64,000 bases of DNA from Pseudoalteromonas sp. A601. Lineage in GTDB: Bacteria > Pseudomonadota > Gammaproteobacteria > Enterobacterales > Alteromonadaceae. The notes beneath the pieces were generated by a model that ran no database searches, had not been told where the DNA came from, and was given only the letters and a program-made list of their open reading frames with translations. The DNA lies in assembly GCF_002165575.1 (NCBI RefSeq), contig NZ_MXQF01000008.1, positions 1 through 64,000 on the forward strand, in the 5' to 3' direction. The position numbers and the translations under genes are program-made. Below, in pieces: positions 9,194-17,922 of the stretch. Each line of letters starts with the position of its first letter. Position 1 is the stretch's first letter.

Positions 9194-10415
9194 TTTTGAA
9201 GCGCTTAAATATTAATGAAGTATTGATGCCGCCAAACGCAAAGTTATTGCTCATTACATAGTCAGTGTTGATTTCTCGACCACACTCTGTGATGTAATCC
9301 AAAGCTGCACATTCATCGTCCACTTCGGTTAAATTAATTGTTGGGGCAAACCAGTTATCAGTCATCATATTAATACTTGCCCACGCCTCTATCGCACCAC
9401 ACGCACCTAGAGTATGACCAAGATAGCTCTTTAATGAACTGATAGGTTTAGCGCCTAAGGCATTAAAGGTGGCTTGACTTTCAGCAATGTCACCTCGGTC
9501 CGTTGATGTGCCATGCGCGTTAACATAACCAATTTGATCGGCAGATAAATTGGCATCTTGCAACGCCATCTCAATCGCAATTTGCATAGTGCCCGATGTT
9601 GGTTGCGTAACGTGTTGACCATCAGAGTTACAACCAAAGCCAACTATTTCGGCTAATATAGTTGCCCCTCGGGCTTTAGCATGCTCATATTCTTCTAAAA
9701 TTAAAGTTGATGCACCCTCACCAATTACCAACCCGTCACGCCTTTTATCAAACGGCCTGGGTGTCAATTCAGGGCTATCATTTTGGGTACTTGTTGCATA
9801 TAAAGTATCAAACACTGCGGCTTCTGTAACACACAGCTCTTCTGCACCGCCTGCAACCATGAGTTTTTGTCGGCCAAACTTTATCGCTTCAAATGCGTAA
9901 CCAATACCTTGAGAGCCGGATGTACAGGCCGAGCTTGTTGTAATCACTCGCCCTTTGATACCAAAAAACACGCCAACATTAACCGGGGCTGTGTGCGCCA
10001 TCATTTGAATATAGCTGGTGGCTGTTACTCCATTCATTGAGCCTGTGTCCATCATACGGCCAAATGATACCAGCGGTGCCGTAGAGCCAATTGACGAGCC
10101 ATAAGACACTCCAGTCGAACCATCGGTTAATGCAGGATGATCAAGAAGCTGAGCTTGCTCAAGAGCACGTTCAGTGGCTAAGGTCGACATTAAAGACACA
10201 CGCCCCATTGAACGCACTTTTTTACGTGAGTAATGAGCAGGACGGCTAAAGTTTTCTATTGGGGCTGCAAGGTTGGTATTTAAGCCATCAATATAGTCCC
10301 ATTCCTGCATTCGTTTGACTGCATTTTTACCTGCGACCAATGCGCTTTTAAAATCACTCCAGTTATCACCCAAAGCGGTGATAGATGACATTCCAGTAAC
10401 AACTACTCGTTTCAT
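9186..10415 (-). CDS. apeR: Beta-ketoacyl-ACP synthase, aryl polyene type (ApeR-like)
   Basis: The 409-residue KAS-II-like condensing enzyme has all three catalytic residues: Cys164 in TSSACTSG, His301 in NAHGTST and His334 in YLGHTLGACG. It performs Claisen condensation of acyl-ACP with malonyl-ACP. It is the last of the O-P-Q-R block conserved in APE loci. Its start shares one base with the apeQ stop (TAATG) and its end overlaps the MipA-like gene. In characterised APE systems ApeR is the second KS beside the ApeO/ApeC pair. Name assigned from family plus gene order. Confidence 0.9.
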   Translation of the reverse strand: MKRVVVTGMSSITALGDNWSDFKSALVAGKNAVKRMQEWDYIDGLNTNLAAPIENFSRPAHYSRKKVRSMGRVSLMSTLATERALEQAQLLDHPALTDGSTGVSYGSSIGSTAPLVSFGRMMDTGSMNGVTATSYIQMMAHTAPVNVGVFFGIKGRVITTSSACTSGSQGIGYAFEAIKFGRQKLMVAGGAEELCVTEAAVFDTLYATSTQNDSPELTPRPFDKRRDGLVIGEGASTLILEEYEHAKARGATILAEIVGFGCNSDGQHVTQPTSGTMQIAIEMALQDANLSADQIGYVNAHGTSTDRGDIAESQATFNALGAKPISSLKSYLGHTLGACGAIEAWASINMMTDNWFAPTINLTEVDDECAALDYITECGREINTDYVMSNNFAFGGINTSLIFKRFKSE

Positions 10416-11140
10416 TACGCCATACCACCATTTACTTGAAGAACTTGGCGGGTGATGTAACTGGCGCCGTCAGACATTAAAAACGAGACCGCAGCAGCGA
10501 CTTCCTCTGGATTACCCATGCGATTGGCGGGGATCATTTTTGTCATTTCTGCAATCGGTAGATCGTCGGTCATTCCGGTATCAATCAAACCAGGTGCAAC
10601 ACAATTAACGGTAATTTTTCGCTTTGCAAGCTCAACCGCAAGTGCTTTAGATGCGCCTATGACGCCCGCTTTTGAGGCACTATAATTGACCTGACCACGA
10701 TTGCCTGCCACACCAGACACTGACGACATAGCAACAATACGTCCACCCTTTCGCGTTCTGACCATCGGCATAACAAGAGGGTGTAACACATTATAAAAAC
10801 CATCTAGATTGGTGTGCACTACACTATCCCACTCTTCATCTGTCATTGCTGGAAATGCAGTGTCTGCGGTGATCCCTGCATTACAAACAACGCCATAAAA
10901 AGCACCATGGGTTTCAACGTACTGCTCTAAAATTGCTTTTGCTGAGGCCCTGTCTGCTACATCAAACTGCAAGATATCAACATCTACACCCAACGCAGCT
11001 ATTTCAGCTTTAACTTGCTCTGCCGCTTCTAGACCTGAGCGGCAATGCAGGCTAATATTAAACCCATCTTTAGCTAATTGTAGAGCAACTGCCTTACCAA
11101 TTCCTTTACTTGAACCGGTCACTAATACTCGTCTTGACAT
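10415..11140 (-). CDS. apeQ: 3-ketoacyl-ACP reductase, aryl polyene type (ApeQ-like, FabG family)
   Basis: The 241-residue classical short-chain dehydrogenase has a TGSSKGIG nucleotide-binding loop at residues 8-15, CNAG at 86-89, and catalytic Asn111, Ser140, Tyr153 and Lys157 (YSASK). It would reduce the polyene beta-keto intermediate on the ACP with NADPH. Both ends use TAATG stop-start overlaps with apeP and apeR. Order and family match ApeQ. Confidence 0.92.
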   Translation of the reverse strand: MSRRVLVTGSSKGIGKAVALQLAKDGFNISLHCRSGLEAAEQVKAEIAALGVDVDILQFDVADRASAKAILEQYVETHGAFYGVVCNAGITADTAFPAMTDEEWDSVVHTNLDGFYNVLHPLVMPMVRTRKGGRIVAMSSVSGVAGNRGQVNYSASKAGVIGASKALAVELAKRKITVNCVAPGLIDTGMTDDLPIAEMTKMIPANRMGNPEEVAAAVSFLMSDGASYITRQVLQVNGGMA

Positions 11141-11595
11141 TACATTTGCTCCGCTAAAAATTGTTCTGGGTTTTCAGGTTGAAATACATTAATTTTCGCT
11201 TCTACTAACAGGGTATCCGCTTGTTTAATACTACATTCGAAAGCACTTAATCCGTTTGCTTCGCTGTATAGTTTTTCTACTTTGATCGTTAATGTGCTAT
11301 TTAAAGCAAAACGATTACAGTGCATTTTATATTTACGACTACTCACTAAAAAACCAATTTCTACTTTTGCGCCATTATCAACTTGGTTAGCGTTGGCGTA
11401 AGCAGCGATTGCTTGCGCCATATACTCAATGCCGACATGGCTTGCGACACTTTGGCTATCGGCATCATAAAAGTTGCTATGTGGTGTAATAGTGACTGAG
11501 CAAATTCCAGTATTTTCATCGTAACTATCTAAGCTATCGATCAAAATCATGGGCGCAGTATGAGGTAAAATAGTTTCAATTGGGTGCACAGGCAT
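11140..11595 (-). CDS. apeP: Hot-dog 3-hydroxyacyl-ACP dehydratase subunit (ApeP-like)
   Basis: The 151-residue hot-dog protein of the FabZ/FabA superfamily has LPHTAPMILID at residues 10-20 and Glu57 in GIEYMAQAIAAYAN, the position of the catalytic acid. The GHFP motif with the usual catalytic His is absent (SVASHVGIE stands there instead). Characterised APE systems use an ApeI-ApeP heterodimer; here ApeI has GHFP but lacks the Glu, so the two complement each other. It would act with ApeI on 3-hydroxyacyl-ACPs to form the trans double bonds. It is coupled to apeQ by a TAATG overlap. Confidence 0.85.
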   Translation of the reverse strand: MPVHPIETILPHTAPMILIDSLDSYDENTGICSVTITPHSNFYDADSQSVASHVGIEYMAQAIAAYANANQVDNGAKVEIGFLVSSRKYKMHCNRFALNSTLTIKVEKLYSEANGLSAFECSIKQADTLLVEAKINVFQPENPEQFLAEQM

Positions 11596-11598
11596 CTC

Positions 11599-12768
11599 TT
11601 ATAATCCGATTAATACACTGACGTTATTGCCGCCAAAAGCAAATGAGTTTGACAGGCATGTTTTAATTTTTGTTTCGCTCTTCGCCCCTACTGGTACGAG
11701 GTTGATAGTTGGCAAGGCTGGGTCCGCTTCGCCATCCCAAATATGTGGGGCAAACTCATCGTCACCAAGTAACAACCAACACAAGCCGATTTCAGTTGCG
11801 CCTGCTGCACCTAAGGTATGCCCTATCATGCCTTTAGAAGAACTACAGGGTGTGTCAGTACCAAACACTTCAGCCACTGCAATGGCTTCCATCTCATCAT
11901 TTTTGGGGGTTGCAGTACCATGCAAATTAACATAATCAACGTCACTTGGTTGATAGCCAGCTCGAGACAACGCAGCACGCATAGCCGCCACTGCACCTTC
12001 GCCTTGTGGGTGCGGGGCAGACATATGATGCGCATCGCTAGATTCTCCCACGCCGAGCAATTTAATTGTACCTTGTTTTTCAACTATGCATAATGCCGCG
12101 GCTTCACCTAAATTGATACCATCACGGTTTTTACTTGAAGGATTGCTTATACCAGCAGAGGTTGAAGCCAAAGCAGTAAACCCATTGACTGTCATACCGC
12201 ACAAACTATCTACACCACCAACAATTGCAACATCAGCAAGATCGCCAGCAATTAATTCTTGCGCTGTAGCAAATGCTTTGGCACTCGAAGAGCAAGCTGT
12301 TGATAAGGTCATCGCCGGCCCTTTTACTCCTAGATACAAACTAATAAACTGAGATAAATTATCCATCTCTTGCTGCTGATAATGATAATTTTCCCCAAAC
12401 TCCCCTTGCGCTAGCTGTTGCACCATGGCTTGTTCACCTTGCGCGATCCCTGAAGTACTCGTCCCTACAATAACCGCAATTCGATGTTGGCCATATTGCT
12501 GTTTTAATTCGCTAACAGGGATAATAAGTTGCTCGAGTGCTAAAGCAGCTAATTGGTTATTGCGGGTATGAAACTCACGAGGATATTGCGCTAATGAAGG
12601 TAACGCTACTTGCACCGCGCCAACATGAATTGGCCCTTCATTAAGTAGTTCATTATTAACAACTATGCCGTCTTGATTACCTGTTAACAAGTTACGTTTA
12701 ATTGTTTTATTGTCACACCCTAATGGGTTAACCATGGCGTAGTGGCTAATAAATAGCGGTTGTTGCAT
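11599..12768 (-). CDS. apeO: Beta-ketoacyl-ACP synthase, aryl polyene type (ApeO-like)
   Basis: The 389-residue condensing enzyme has Cys159 (STACSSSA), His283 (NLHGTATPKND) and His317 (MIGHTLGAAG), so it should be active. In studied APE systems ApeO pairs with the shortened ApeC as a KS:CLF-like complex that elongates the polyene. It is followed 3 nt later by apeP and starts 1 nt after the DUF3261 lipoprotein gene. Confidence 0.9.
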   Translation of the reverse strand: MQQPLFISHYAMVNPLGCDNKTIKRNLLTGNQDGIVVNNELLNEGPIHVGAVQVALPSLAQYPREFHTRNNQLAALALEQLIIPVSELKQQYGQHRIAVIVGTSTSGIAQGEQAMVQQLAQGEFGENYHYQQQEMDNLSQFISLYLGVKGPAMTLSTACSSSAKAFATAQELIAGDLADVAIVGGVDSLCGMTVNGFTALASTSAGISNPSSKNRDGINLGEAAALCIVEKQGTIKLLGVGESSDAHHMSAPHPQGEGAVAAMRAALSRAGYQPSDVDYVNLHGTATPKNDEMEAIAVAEVFGTDTPCSSSKGMIGHTLGAAGATEIGLCWLLLGDDEFAPHIWDGEADPALPTINLVPVGAKSETKIKTCLSNSFAFGGNNVSVLIGL

Positions 12769-12769
12769 A

Positions 12770-13324
12770 TTAATATTCTTCTAATCGTTCTATTTTCAAG
12801 CGGTAGTCTTGCTCATACTCTGTCATTAGAGTAATAGCACCATTATACGTGATTTCTCGAACTAATGTGTCATTGCGATAAAACTGCCGAGTTCGCATTA
12901 CTGTGTTATCAAGCTCAATCACCTGATTATTATCAAGCATGTTTTGCTCAAGCATCACCAACGGCCAAAATGCACTTTGCATATCATAAATAATTTTTTT
13001 GCCATCAAGCTCTACCGCTAACGTAGTCGAGGTGCTTAGTTCATGAGTGTTAGTATCAAATTGCAGCTGTGTTAATGGCACCCCTTCAAAAGTAAGGGCA
13101 ACAACTTTAATTGATGATGTTGTGAACTCAGTTGATACCAACATTGATTCATCAACAATGCCTGCAAATTGAAATCTTTCTAGCCAGCCTTGTTCATTCA
13201 GCTCTGTGGGTACTGGCATGAAATTAAACATTGGCGTTGCCACATGATTGGCGGCCATTTGTTGGCAACCAGCTATAAATAGTACACATAATGGCAACAA
13301 TGTTCGTCTAAATAATCGCAACAT
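12770..13324 (-). CDS. apeN: DUF3261 lipoprotein of aryl polyene locus (ApeN-like)
   Basis: A lipoprotein signal (hydrophobic LLPLCVLF then lipobox IAGC, with QQ after the Cys) predicts outer-membrane anchoring. The soluble part of about 160 residues is beta-rich and resembles the DUF3261 family found in APE clusters. The frame could start at GTG 13333 or ATG 13324; the ATG is chosen, and neither has a strong Shine-Dalgarno. It lies between the halogenase-like gene and apeO. It probably helps deliver or anchor the pigment lipid with the LolA-like protein and the MMPL exporter (inference). Confidence 0.8.
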   Translation of the reverse strand: MLRLFRRTLLPLCVLFIAGCQQMAANHVATPMFNFMPVPTELNEQGWLERFQFAGIVDESMLVSTEFTTSSIKVVALTFEGVPLTQLQFDTNTHELSTSTTLAVELDGKKIIYDMQSAFWPLVMLEQNMLDNNQVIELDNTVMRTRQFYRNDTLVREITYNGAITLMTEYEQDYRLKIERLEEY

Positions 13325-13335
13325 CAGCAACACCG

Positions 13336-14601
13336 TTAAGCAACACTATCATTGTTATCTGGCTCGCAGATTTGTTCTAAAATCTTCAACCCACGCTTTG
13401 TATTTTTAACAAATGGGTTGCTTTTATCCCAGGCGTACCCTGCTAAAATTGAGCAGACCATGGCTTTTACATCTGGTTGACCATCAGCAAAAAAGATCAC
13501 CGACTGTAAACTCGTGTCATACCATGAGTTTACAAAATACTTGAAAACATCAATACCTTCACGTAATGGGACCTCGTATTGACTTTGCCAATCAATGTTT
13601 TCACCCGCAAGTTGTTTTACTACCAGCTCAGTTGCTTGAACTGCTGATTTTAAAGCAATTGTAACGCCAGATGAAAATACCGGGTCTAAAAATTCACCAG
13701 CGTTACCCAGTAAGGCGAACTTATCACCGTGTAGTGCTTTTACATTCGCTGAATAGCCACCTATTGTTCGTACAGGCGCAATAATTTGGGCATCAGCAAG
13801 TAATGTGCTCAGGTTGTCATCTGCATGAATAAAATCTAAAAGTGTTTGTTCAAGTGTTTGATCTGCCCTCTCGATTTGTGCTGTTTCACCTACGACACCC
13901 ACACTAATTGTGCTATCACTAAATGGAATAGCCCAGTACCAAATATCTGGGATTGTAGGGTGTACGGTGATCAATATTTTATTACGGTCAAACTGGCTGT
14001 TATCAATATTATCTTTGAAATGGGTAAATACTGCCTTACGAGGAGTCAATTCACTTGGCTCTTCTAAATCAAGTAAACGCGGCAGTACACGACCAAAGCC
14101 ACTACCGTCTAGCGTAAATCTTGCCGTTATTGTTTTTTCTTGTTGCGTTTTTAAATCAATAACATCTAATGAAGTTATATTGTGTTCAGTACTAAAGCCG
14201 GTCACTTGATGTGAAAAGCAAATAGTTGCTCCCTGTTTTTGCGCTTCTTCAGCTAACAAATTATCAAATTCTGCACGTTTTACCTGATAAGTTGTGCCAG
14301 GACCTTCACTGAACTTTTCTTCAAAATTGAAGTAAGTATGGTGACCACTACGATAAAAAGCAGCACCGTTTTTGAATTGAAAACCAAGTTCATTCGCATT
14401 GTCGATTAAAGCTTCAAGCATATTTGCTTGCTTAAGATAATCCATTGATTGGGGTAATAAGCTTTCACCAATTGAAAAGCGTGGAAACTCATCGCGTTCA
14501 ATAATACACACACTTAAACCATGCTGCATTAACAAACAAGCCGCAACTGTTCCTGACGGGCCAGCACCAATGATAGATACATCAAAATCAGTTGATGTCA
14601 T
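13336..14601 (-). CDS. Flavin-dependent halogenase-like FAD oxidoreductase of the pigment locus
   Basis: The 421-residue protein has an N-terminal FAD motif (GAGPSGTVAA, residues 12-21) and the features of non-tryptophan flavin-dependent halogenases. These are Lys77 in the GFQFKNGAAF stretch (the catalytic lysine position), WYWAIP at residues 221-226 (the WxWxIP signature), and FLDPVFSSG further on. Such enzymes chlorinate or brominate phenolic or pyrrole rings using FADH2, often on carrier-bound substrates. Xanthomonadins are brominated and some flexirubins chlorinated, so the aryl ring of the polyene is the likely target (inference). It overlaps the apeM stop by one base, between apeM and apeN. 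A hydroxylase or reductase of the same fold is the alternative. Confidence 0.78.
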   Translation of the reverse strand: MTSTDFDVSIIGAGPSGTVAACLLMQHGLSVCIIERDEFPRFSIGESLLPQSMDYLKQANMLEALIDNANELGFQFKNGAAFYRSGHHTYFNFEEKFSEGPGTTYQVKRAEFDNLLAEEAQKQGATICFSHQVTGFSTEHNITSLDVIDLKTQQEKTITARFTLDGSGFGRVLPRLLDLEEPSELTPRKAVFTHFKDNIDNSQFDRNKILITVHPTIPDIWYWAIPFSDSTISVGVVGETAQIERADQTLEQTLLDFIHADDNLSTLLADAQIIAPVRTIGGYSANVKALHGDKFALLGNAGEFLDPVFSSGVTIALKSAVQATELVVKQLAGENIDWQSQYEVPLREGIDVFKYFVNSWYDTSLQSVIFFADGQPDVKAMVCSILAGYAWDKSNPFVKNTKRGLKILEQICEPDNNDSVA

Positions 14602-16928
14602 TAAATGTTCCTTTTCGATACTAAAGCAAGGCGCGGTGAAATTAAAAACACCACCACCACACCGATAAATACAGTGAAACCAAATTGGCTTACCGCAGGT
14701 GTTGAGCTAACAATTAATATTGCAAACACAAACAGTGAACTCAACGCTGATACACAGGTTGTCAGCGTAATTTTTTTACACAAACCATGCTCTGCATAAA
14801 AAATACAATAGTCTAGACCAAGGGCTAAAATAAGTATCCCTGCTACATAATTAAAAACTGTTAAGCTGCCATAAAACCATGTACTTAAAATAAGTGCAAC
14901 TAGAACTGCAATGAGCGGACGAGTCACTGCAACAAAGGCATTTAACAAGCCATAGCGCAACCAAAATATTGCCATAGCCATAGTCAAAGCTAAGGCATAG
15001 ATAAAAATCAATTGCAGTCTAAATTGCCCTATTTGCTCGCTAATACCGGCTACTTTATCAATAAAAAAGACATCCGTATAAGTGTTAGCTAAGCTTTTAA
15101 CCGAGCTTGTGTTTTGTAGACTTTTTAGCTTAATCACACTGTAGTAGCGATGCTGAATTTGCAACCATTGGTTAGTAAATAAAGGCGCTACTTTTGTGTT
15201 TTGCCATGTTGCAAAATCAAGTTGTTGGTACTCATCTAACGGCCTTGCTGCTAAGTTAAAACCAAGCACTGAGTTTAACTGTGTAAAATCCCCACGATTG
15301 ACTGCATCACTTAACAATTGTTGATTACTCTTTTGCATGGATATTGACGGCAGCCATTGGCTGATACTGGAATACGCTGTAATTTCTTTGTTTGCTTGTA
15401 ATTGCTCAAGCCGTGGTAACAGTTGCTCCATCTGCCTAAGCACCTGCTGCTCGTTTTCACCGGCGATCAACAGATATGAACTGTCCCATTGCTCTGCTAA
15501 TAAATCGCTGATTGTTTGTTGCTGAGTAATTAAATCATCGGGAACTTTGTAGAAATGCCGTGGATCATCATCATTATCTAAAAACGTTAAGCCAAATAAC
15601 CCGACAATAATAAACAACAATTGCCAACGCATTGCCAACTTATTATTTAGCCAAACTTGCTGTAGGTTATGCAACCCTGAAATAAAGTTCGGCACCTGCA
15701 TAGCGCTTTTAGCTTTTAATACCACTAAACTTGGATAGAGTAGCAATACACACAATAAAGCCCCTAACAGCCCTGCCATGGTGAAAACTGCAATTTGTTT
15801 AAATAATATTAATGGTGTAAACACCAGTATTAAATAACCGGCAGTCGTCGTTAGAAAGCTTAATAACAATGAGCTACGAATAGTATGCAGTGGATTTGCT
15901 ACTTTTGGTTTAGAAAAACGTAACTCACTCAGAGCATGAAAACTATAATCGGCTGCTATCCCAATTAATGTCACTGCAAATACGAGTGTTAAAACATTAA
16001 CCTCAGTAAACAATAAACGCAGTGCAGTGTAGCCATAAATCATACTGACTGAAACGACGAATAACGTGCAAAACACACTCAATGCACTACGATAGATGAT
16101 CATGATCAGCAACAAGGTTGCAAATACTGAAATGGCGCCAAATACTGTCATTTCATTTTGTGCACTTGAGCTTGCGCTCGCGGTAAAAAAAGCAGCCCCT
16201 GTGGCCAAATAATCCACACCTGTATCTTGTGTTAATGCCTGTTTTTTAAGGGAAGTAACGTTTGCTGCAATCTTTTTCGCGACATTTAAATCCAACCCCG
16301 TACCATTACTCATAAAGTTTACGAGCACATAATAGCGAGTATGTCCTACAGGCTCGTTTTTAGTCGCAATTAAAAAGCCATCATGATTTTTAAGTTTTGC
16401 TGAAGGTAAGCTCTGTTGATTAAAAAAATCGGCTAGCGCTAATGTTTTATCTTTTTCTAATGTAGCGGCAACCCAAGGCGAAGCCATTTCATTAAGAAGA
16501 TTAAATTGGTAGTTGAATAAACTTTGACTATCATTGGCTTGCAACAAGTATCTATATTGCTCACTGATAAACGCATGCGGATAATTAAGGTAATCACGCA
16601 CTATTGAGTCAAGTTGGGGTAAAGCATCAAATTTTACTTTAACAGCAATACCCGCAATTGCATTTAATGACTCAGCCGCTCTCAGGGCATAGTTAATTGC
16701 CGTGGTTTTATCTTGGTGACCAACTAATAAAAGGTGTTGGCGTAATTGCTGTTGCTCTAATTGCTCACTAACAAGTTGTATTTCTGGTTCTTGTTCTACG
16801 CTAAATATTTGATTGAGATCAGCAACAATTGTAAATGACTTAAATAGCCATAAATAACTCAATCCCGCTAATAAAACGGCAAACTGTATGCACCATACAA
16901 CGAGCTTAGTGCGTGAGCTTAACGGCAT
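14601..16928 (-). CDS. apeM: MMPL/RND-type exporter of aryl polyene locus (ApeM-like)
   Basis: About 775 residues with the RND/MMPL layout. There is one N-terminal membrane segment, a large periplasmic loop (about residues 45-240), a bundle of five to six helices, a second periplasmic loop (about 440-620), and a second bundle to the C-terminus. ATG 16928 with AAGG 8 nt upstream is preferred over the GTG 9 nt earlier. The start lies inside the end of apeL. The family moves lipids or polyenes across the inner membrane using the proton gradient and is a standard APE/xanthomonadin component. Confidence 0.87.
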   Translation of the reverse strand: MPLSSRTKLVVWCIQFAVLLAGLSYLWLFKSFTIVADLNQIFSVEQEPEIQLVSEQLEQQQLRQHLLLVGHQDKTTAINYALRAAESLNAIAGIAVKVKFDALPQLDSIVRDYLNYPHAFISEQYRYLLQANDSQSLFNYQFNLLNEMASPWVAATLEKDKTLALADFFNQQSLPSAKLKNHDGFLIATKNEPVGHTRYYVLVNFMSNGTGLDLNVAKKIAANVTSLKKQALTQDTGVDYLATGAAFFTASASSSAQNEMTVFGAISVFATLLLIMIIYRSALSVFCTLFVVSVSMIYGYTALRLLFTEVNVLTLVFAVTLIGIAADYSFHALSELRFSKPKVANPLHTIRSSLLLSFLTTTAGYLILVFTPLILFKQIAVFTMAGLLGALLCVLLLYPSLVVLKAKSAMQVPNFISGLHNLQQVWLNNKLAMRWQLLFIIVGLFGLTFLDNDDDPRHFYKVPDDLITQQQTISDLLAEQWDSSYLLIAGENEQQVLRQMEQLLPRLEQLQANKEITAYSSISQWLPSISMQKSNQQLLSDAVNRGDFTQLNSVLGFNLAARPLDEYQQLDFATWQNTKVAPLFTNQWLQIQHRYYSVIKLKSLQNTSSVKSLANTYTDVFFIDKVAGISEQIGQFRLQLIFIYALALTMAMAIFWLRYGLLNAFVAVTRPLIAVLVALILSTWFYGSLTVFNYVAGILILALGLDYCIFYAEHGLCKKITLTTCVSALSSLFVFAILIVSSTPAVSQFGFTVFIGVVVVFLISPRLALVSKRNI

Positions 16929-17490
16929 CCATGTCACCTTGACTAAGCTCCTTAGTGGTTATTGTCATCGTAATGTGGGTATTATTATTTTGCTGATCGG
17001 TTATCACTATTTCACGTTGGCTGTCACCATTTCGGCACAGTTTAACTTGCTTAAACATCTGTGCAACTTGCACTAAAGTTGGTACTAATAGATAACAGCT
17101 GGTTTGCTCAATAGCAGTTACTTGCCAATCGGAGTTCTGAATTTGGCCACTTAATAACTTGGCTAATAATTGGTTTATTTGCTTATCTTGAGTCAGCACT
17201 TGGTAATCTTGTTCAACATCATTACGTCGATAAATCCCATCAGCTAAGACCAGTAGCTCACTTTTCACGGGCAAAAGCGTATGCCAATAAACTTGTTGCT
17301 GAAAAATAACAAATTCACCTTGTGATTTAATGGCTCGCTTTAAAAAGGTGAAATGCTTTGCTTGGCTAAACTCCCCTTTTCCTTGTTTAATTTCAAACTT
17401 ACTAAAATCACTTTGCGCAAAACAGTTAGTCGTCACACAAACGAACAACATGGCTACAAGCCATAATGTATGGCTAAATTTATTCAACAT
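16906..17490 (-). CDS. apeL: LolA-like periplasmic lipid carrier (ApeL-like)
   Basis: About 194 residues with a signal peptide (WLVAMLFVCVTTNCFA). A LolA-type mature part follows (early FSQAKHFTFLKRAIKSQGEF, analogous to the LolA strand that senses cargo). The ATG at 17490 gives a start overlapping the last codons of apeK by 11 nt; an upstream in-frame start would lack a good signal peptide. Role: chaperoning the lipidic pigment or its lipoprotein between the MMPL exporter and the outer membrane (inference from APE loci). Confidence 0.82.
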   Translation of the reverse strand: MLNKFSHTLWLVAMLFVCVTTNCFAQSDFSKFEIKQGKGEFSQAKHFTFLKRAIKSQGEFVIFQQQVYWHTLLPVKSELLVLADGIYRRNDVEQDYQVLTQDKQINQLLAKLLSGQIQNSDWQVTAIEQTSCYLLVPTLVQVAQMFKQVKLCRNGDSQREIVITDQQNNNTHITMTITTKELSQGDMDAVKLTH

Positions 17491-17908
17491 AGGCACGTAC
17501 TTTATCGGTAAATACAGCAGGAGATTCAAATTGCAATTCTTGATTTTGTAAATCTAAGGCAACTTGAATGGTATAGGCTTTAGTCAACACCTTCTGGCTG
17601 TCTAAACATTCAATTTTATAGTCAATTTTGATCCGTGTTTCGAACTCAACCAAACTCGCATGAATACGTATATGTGAACCAAACACAGCCGATGCAACAT
17701 ACTTTAACCGCATATCAACAATCGGCCACATATAGCCTGAGCGTTCCATCGTATTGTAATTATAGCCAATTTTGTCAAGCAATACGCATCGTGCATCTTC
17801 TATGTATTTCACATAGTTACCGTGCCACACAATTCGCATTGGATCGACATCGTAAAATGGCACCACCATATCAACATAAACGGTTACAATAGCGTTGGAT
17901 TTTTTCAT
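17480..17908 (-). CDS. apeK: 4-hydroxybenzoyl-CoA-type thioesterase (ApeK-like)
   Basis: The start is ATG 17908, with AAGGG 5 nt upstream and a 14-nt gap after the ammonia-lyase stop. The 142-residue hot-dog protein has the 4HBT signature near residue 22 (YDVDPMRIVWHGNYVKYIEDAR region, with the Asp and His of the FcbC/YbgC class). It would hydrolyse aryl- or polyenoyl-thioesters, either releasing the product or editing stalled ACPs. Position and family match ApeK. Confidence 0.86.
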   Translation of the reverse strand: MKKSNAIVTVYVDMVVPFYDVDPMRIVWHGNYVKYIEDARCVLLDKIGYNYNTMERSGYMWPIVDMRLKYVASAVFGSHIRIHASLVEFETRIKIDYKIECLDSQKVLTKAYTIQVALDLQNQELQFESPAVFTDKVRAYVE

Positions 17909-17922
17909 TTTAGCCCTTAGCG

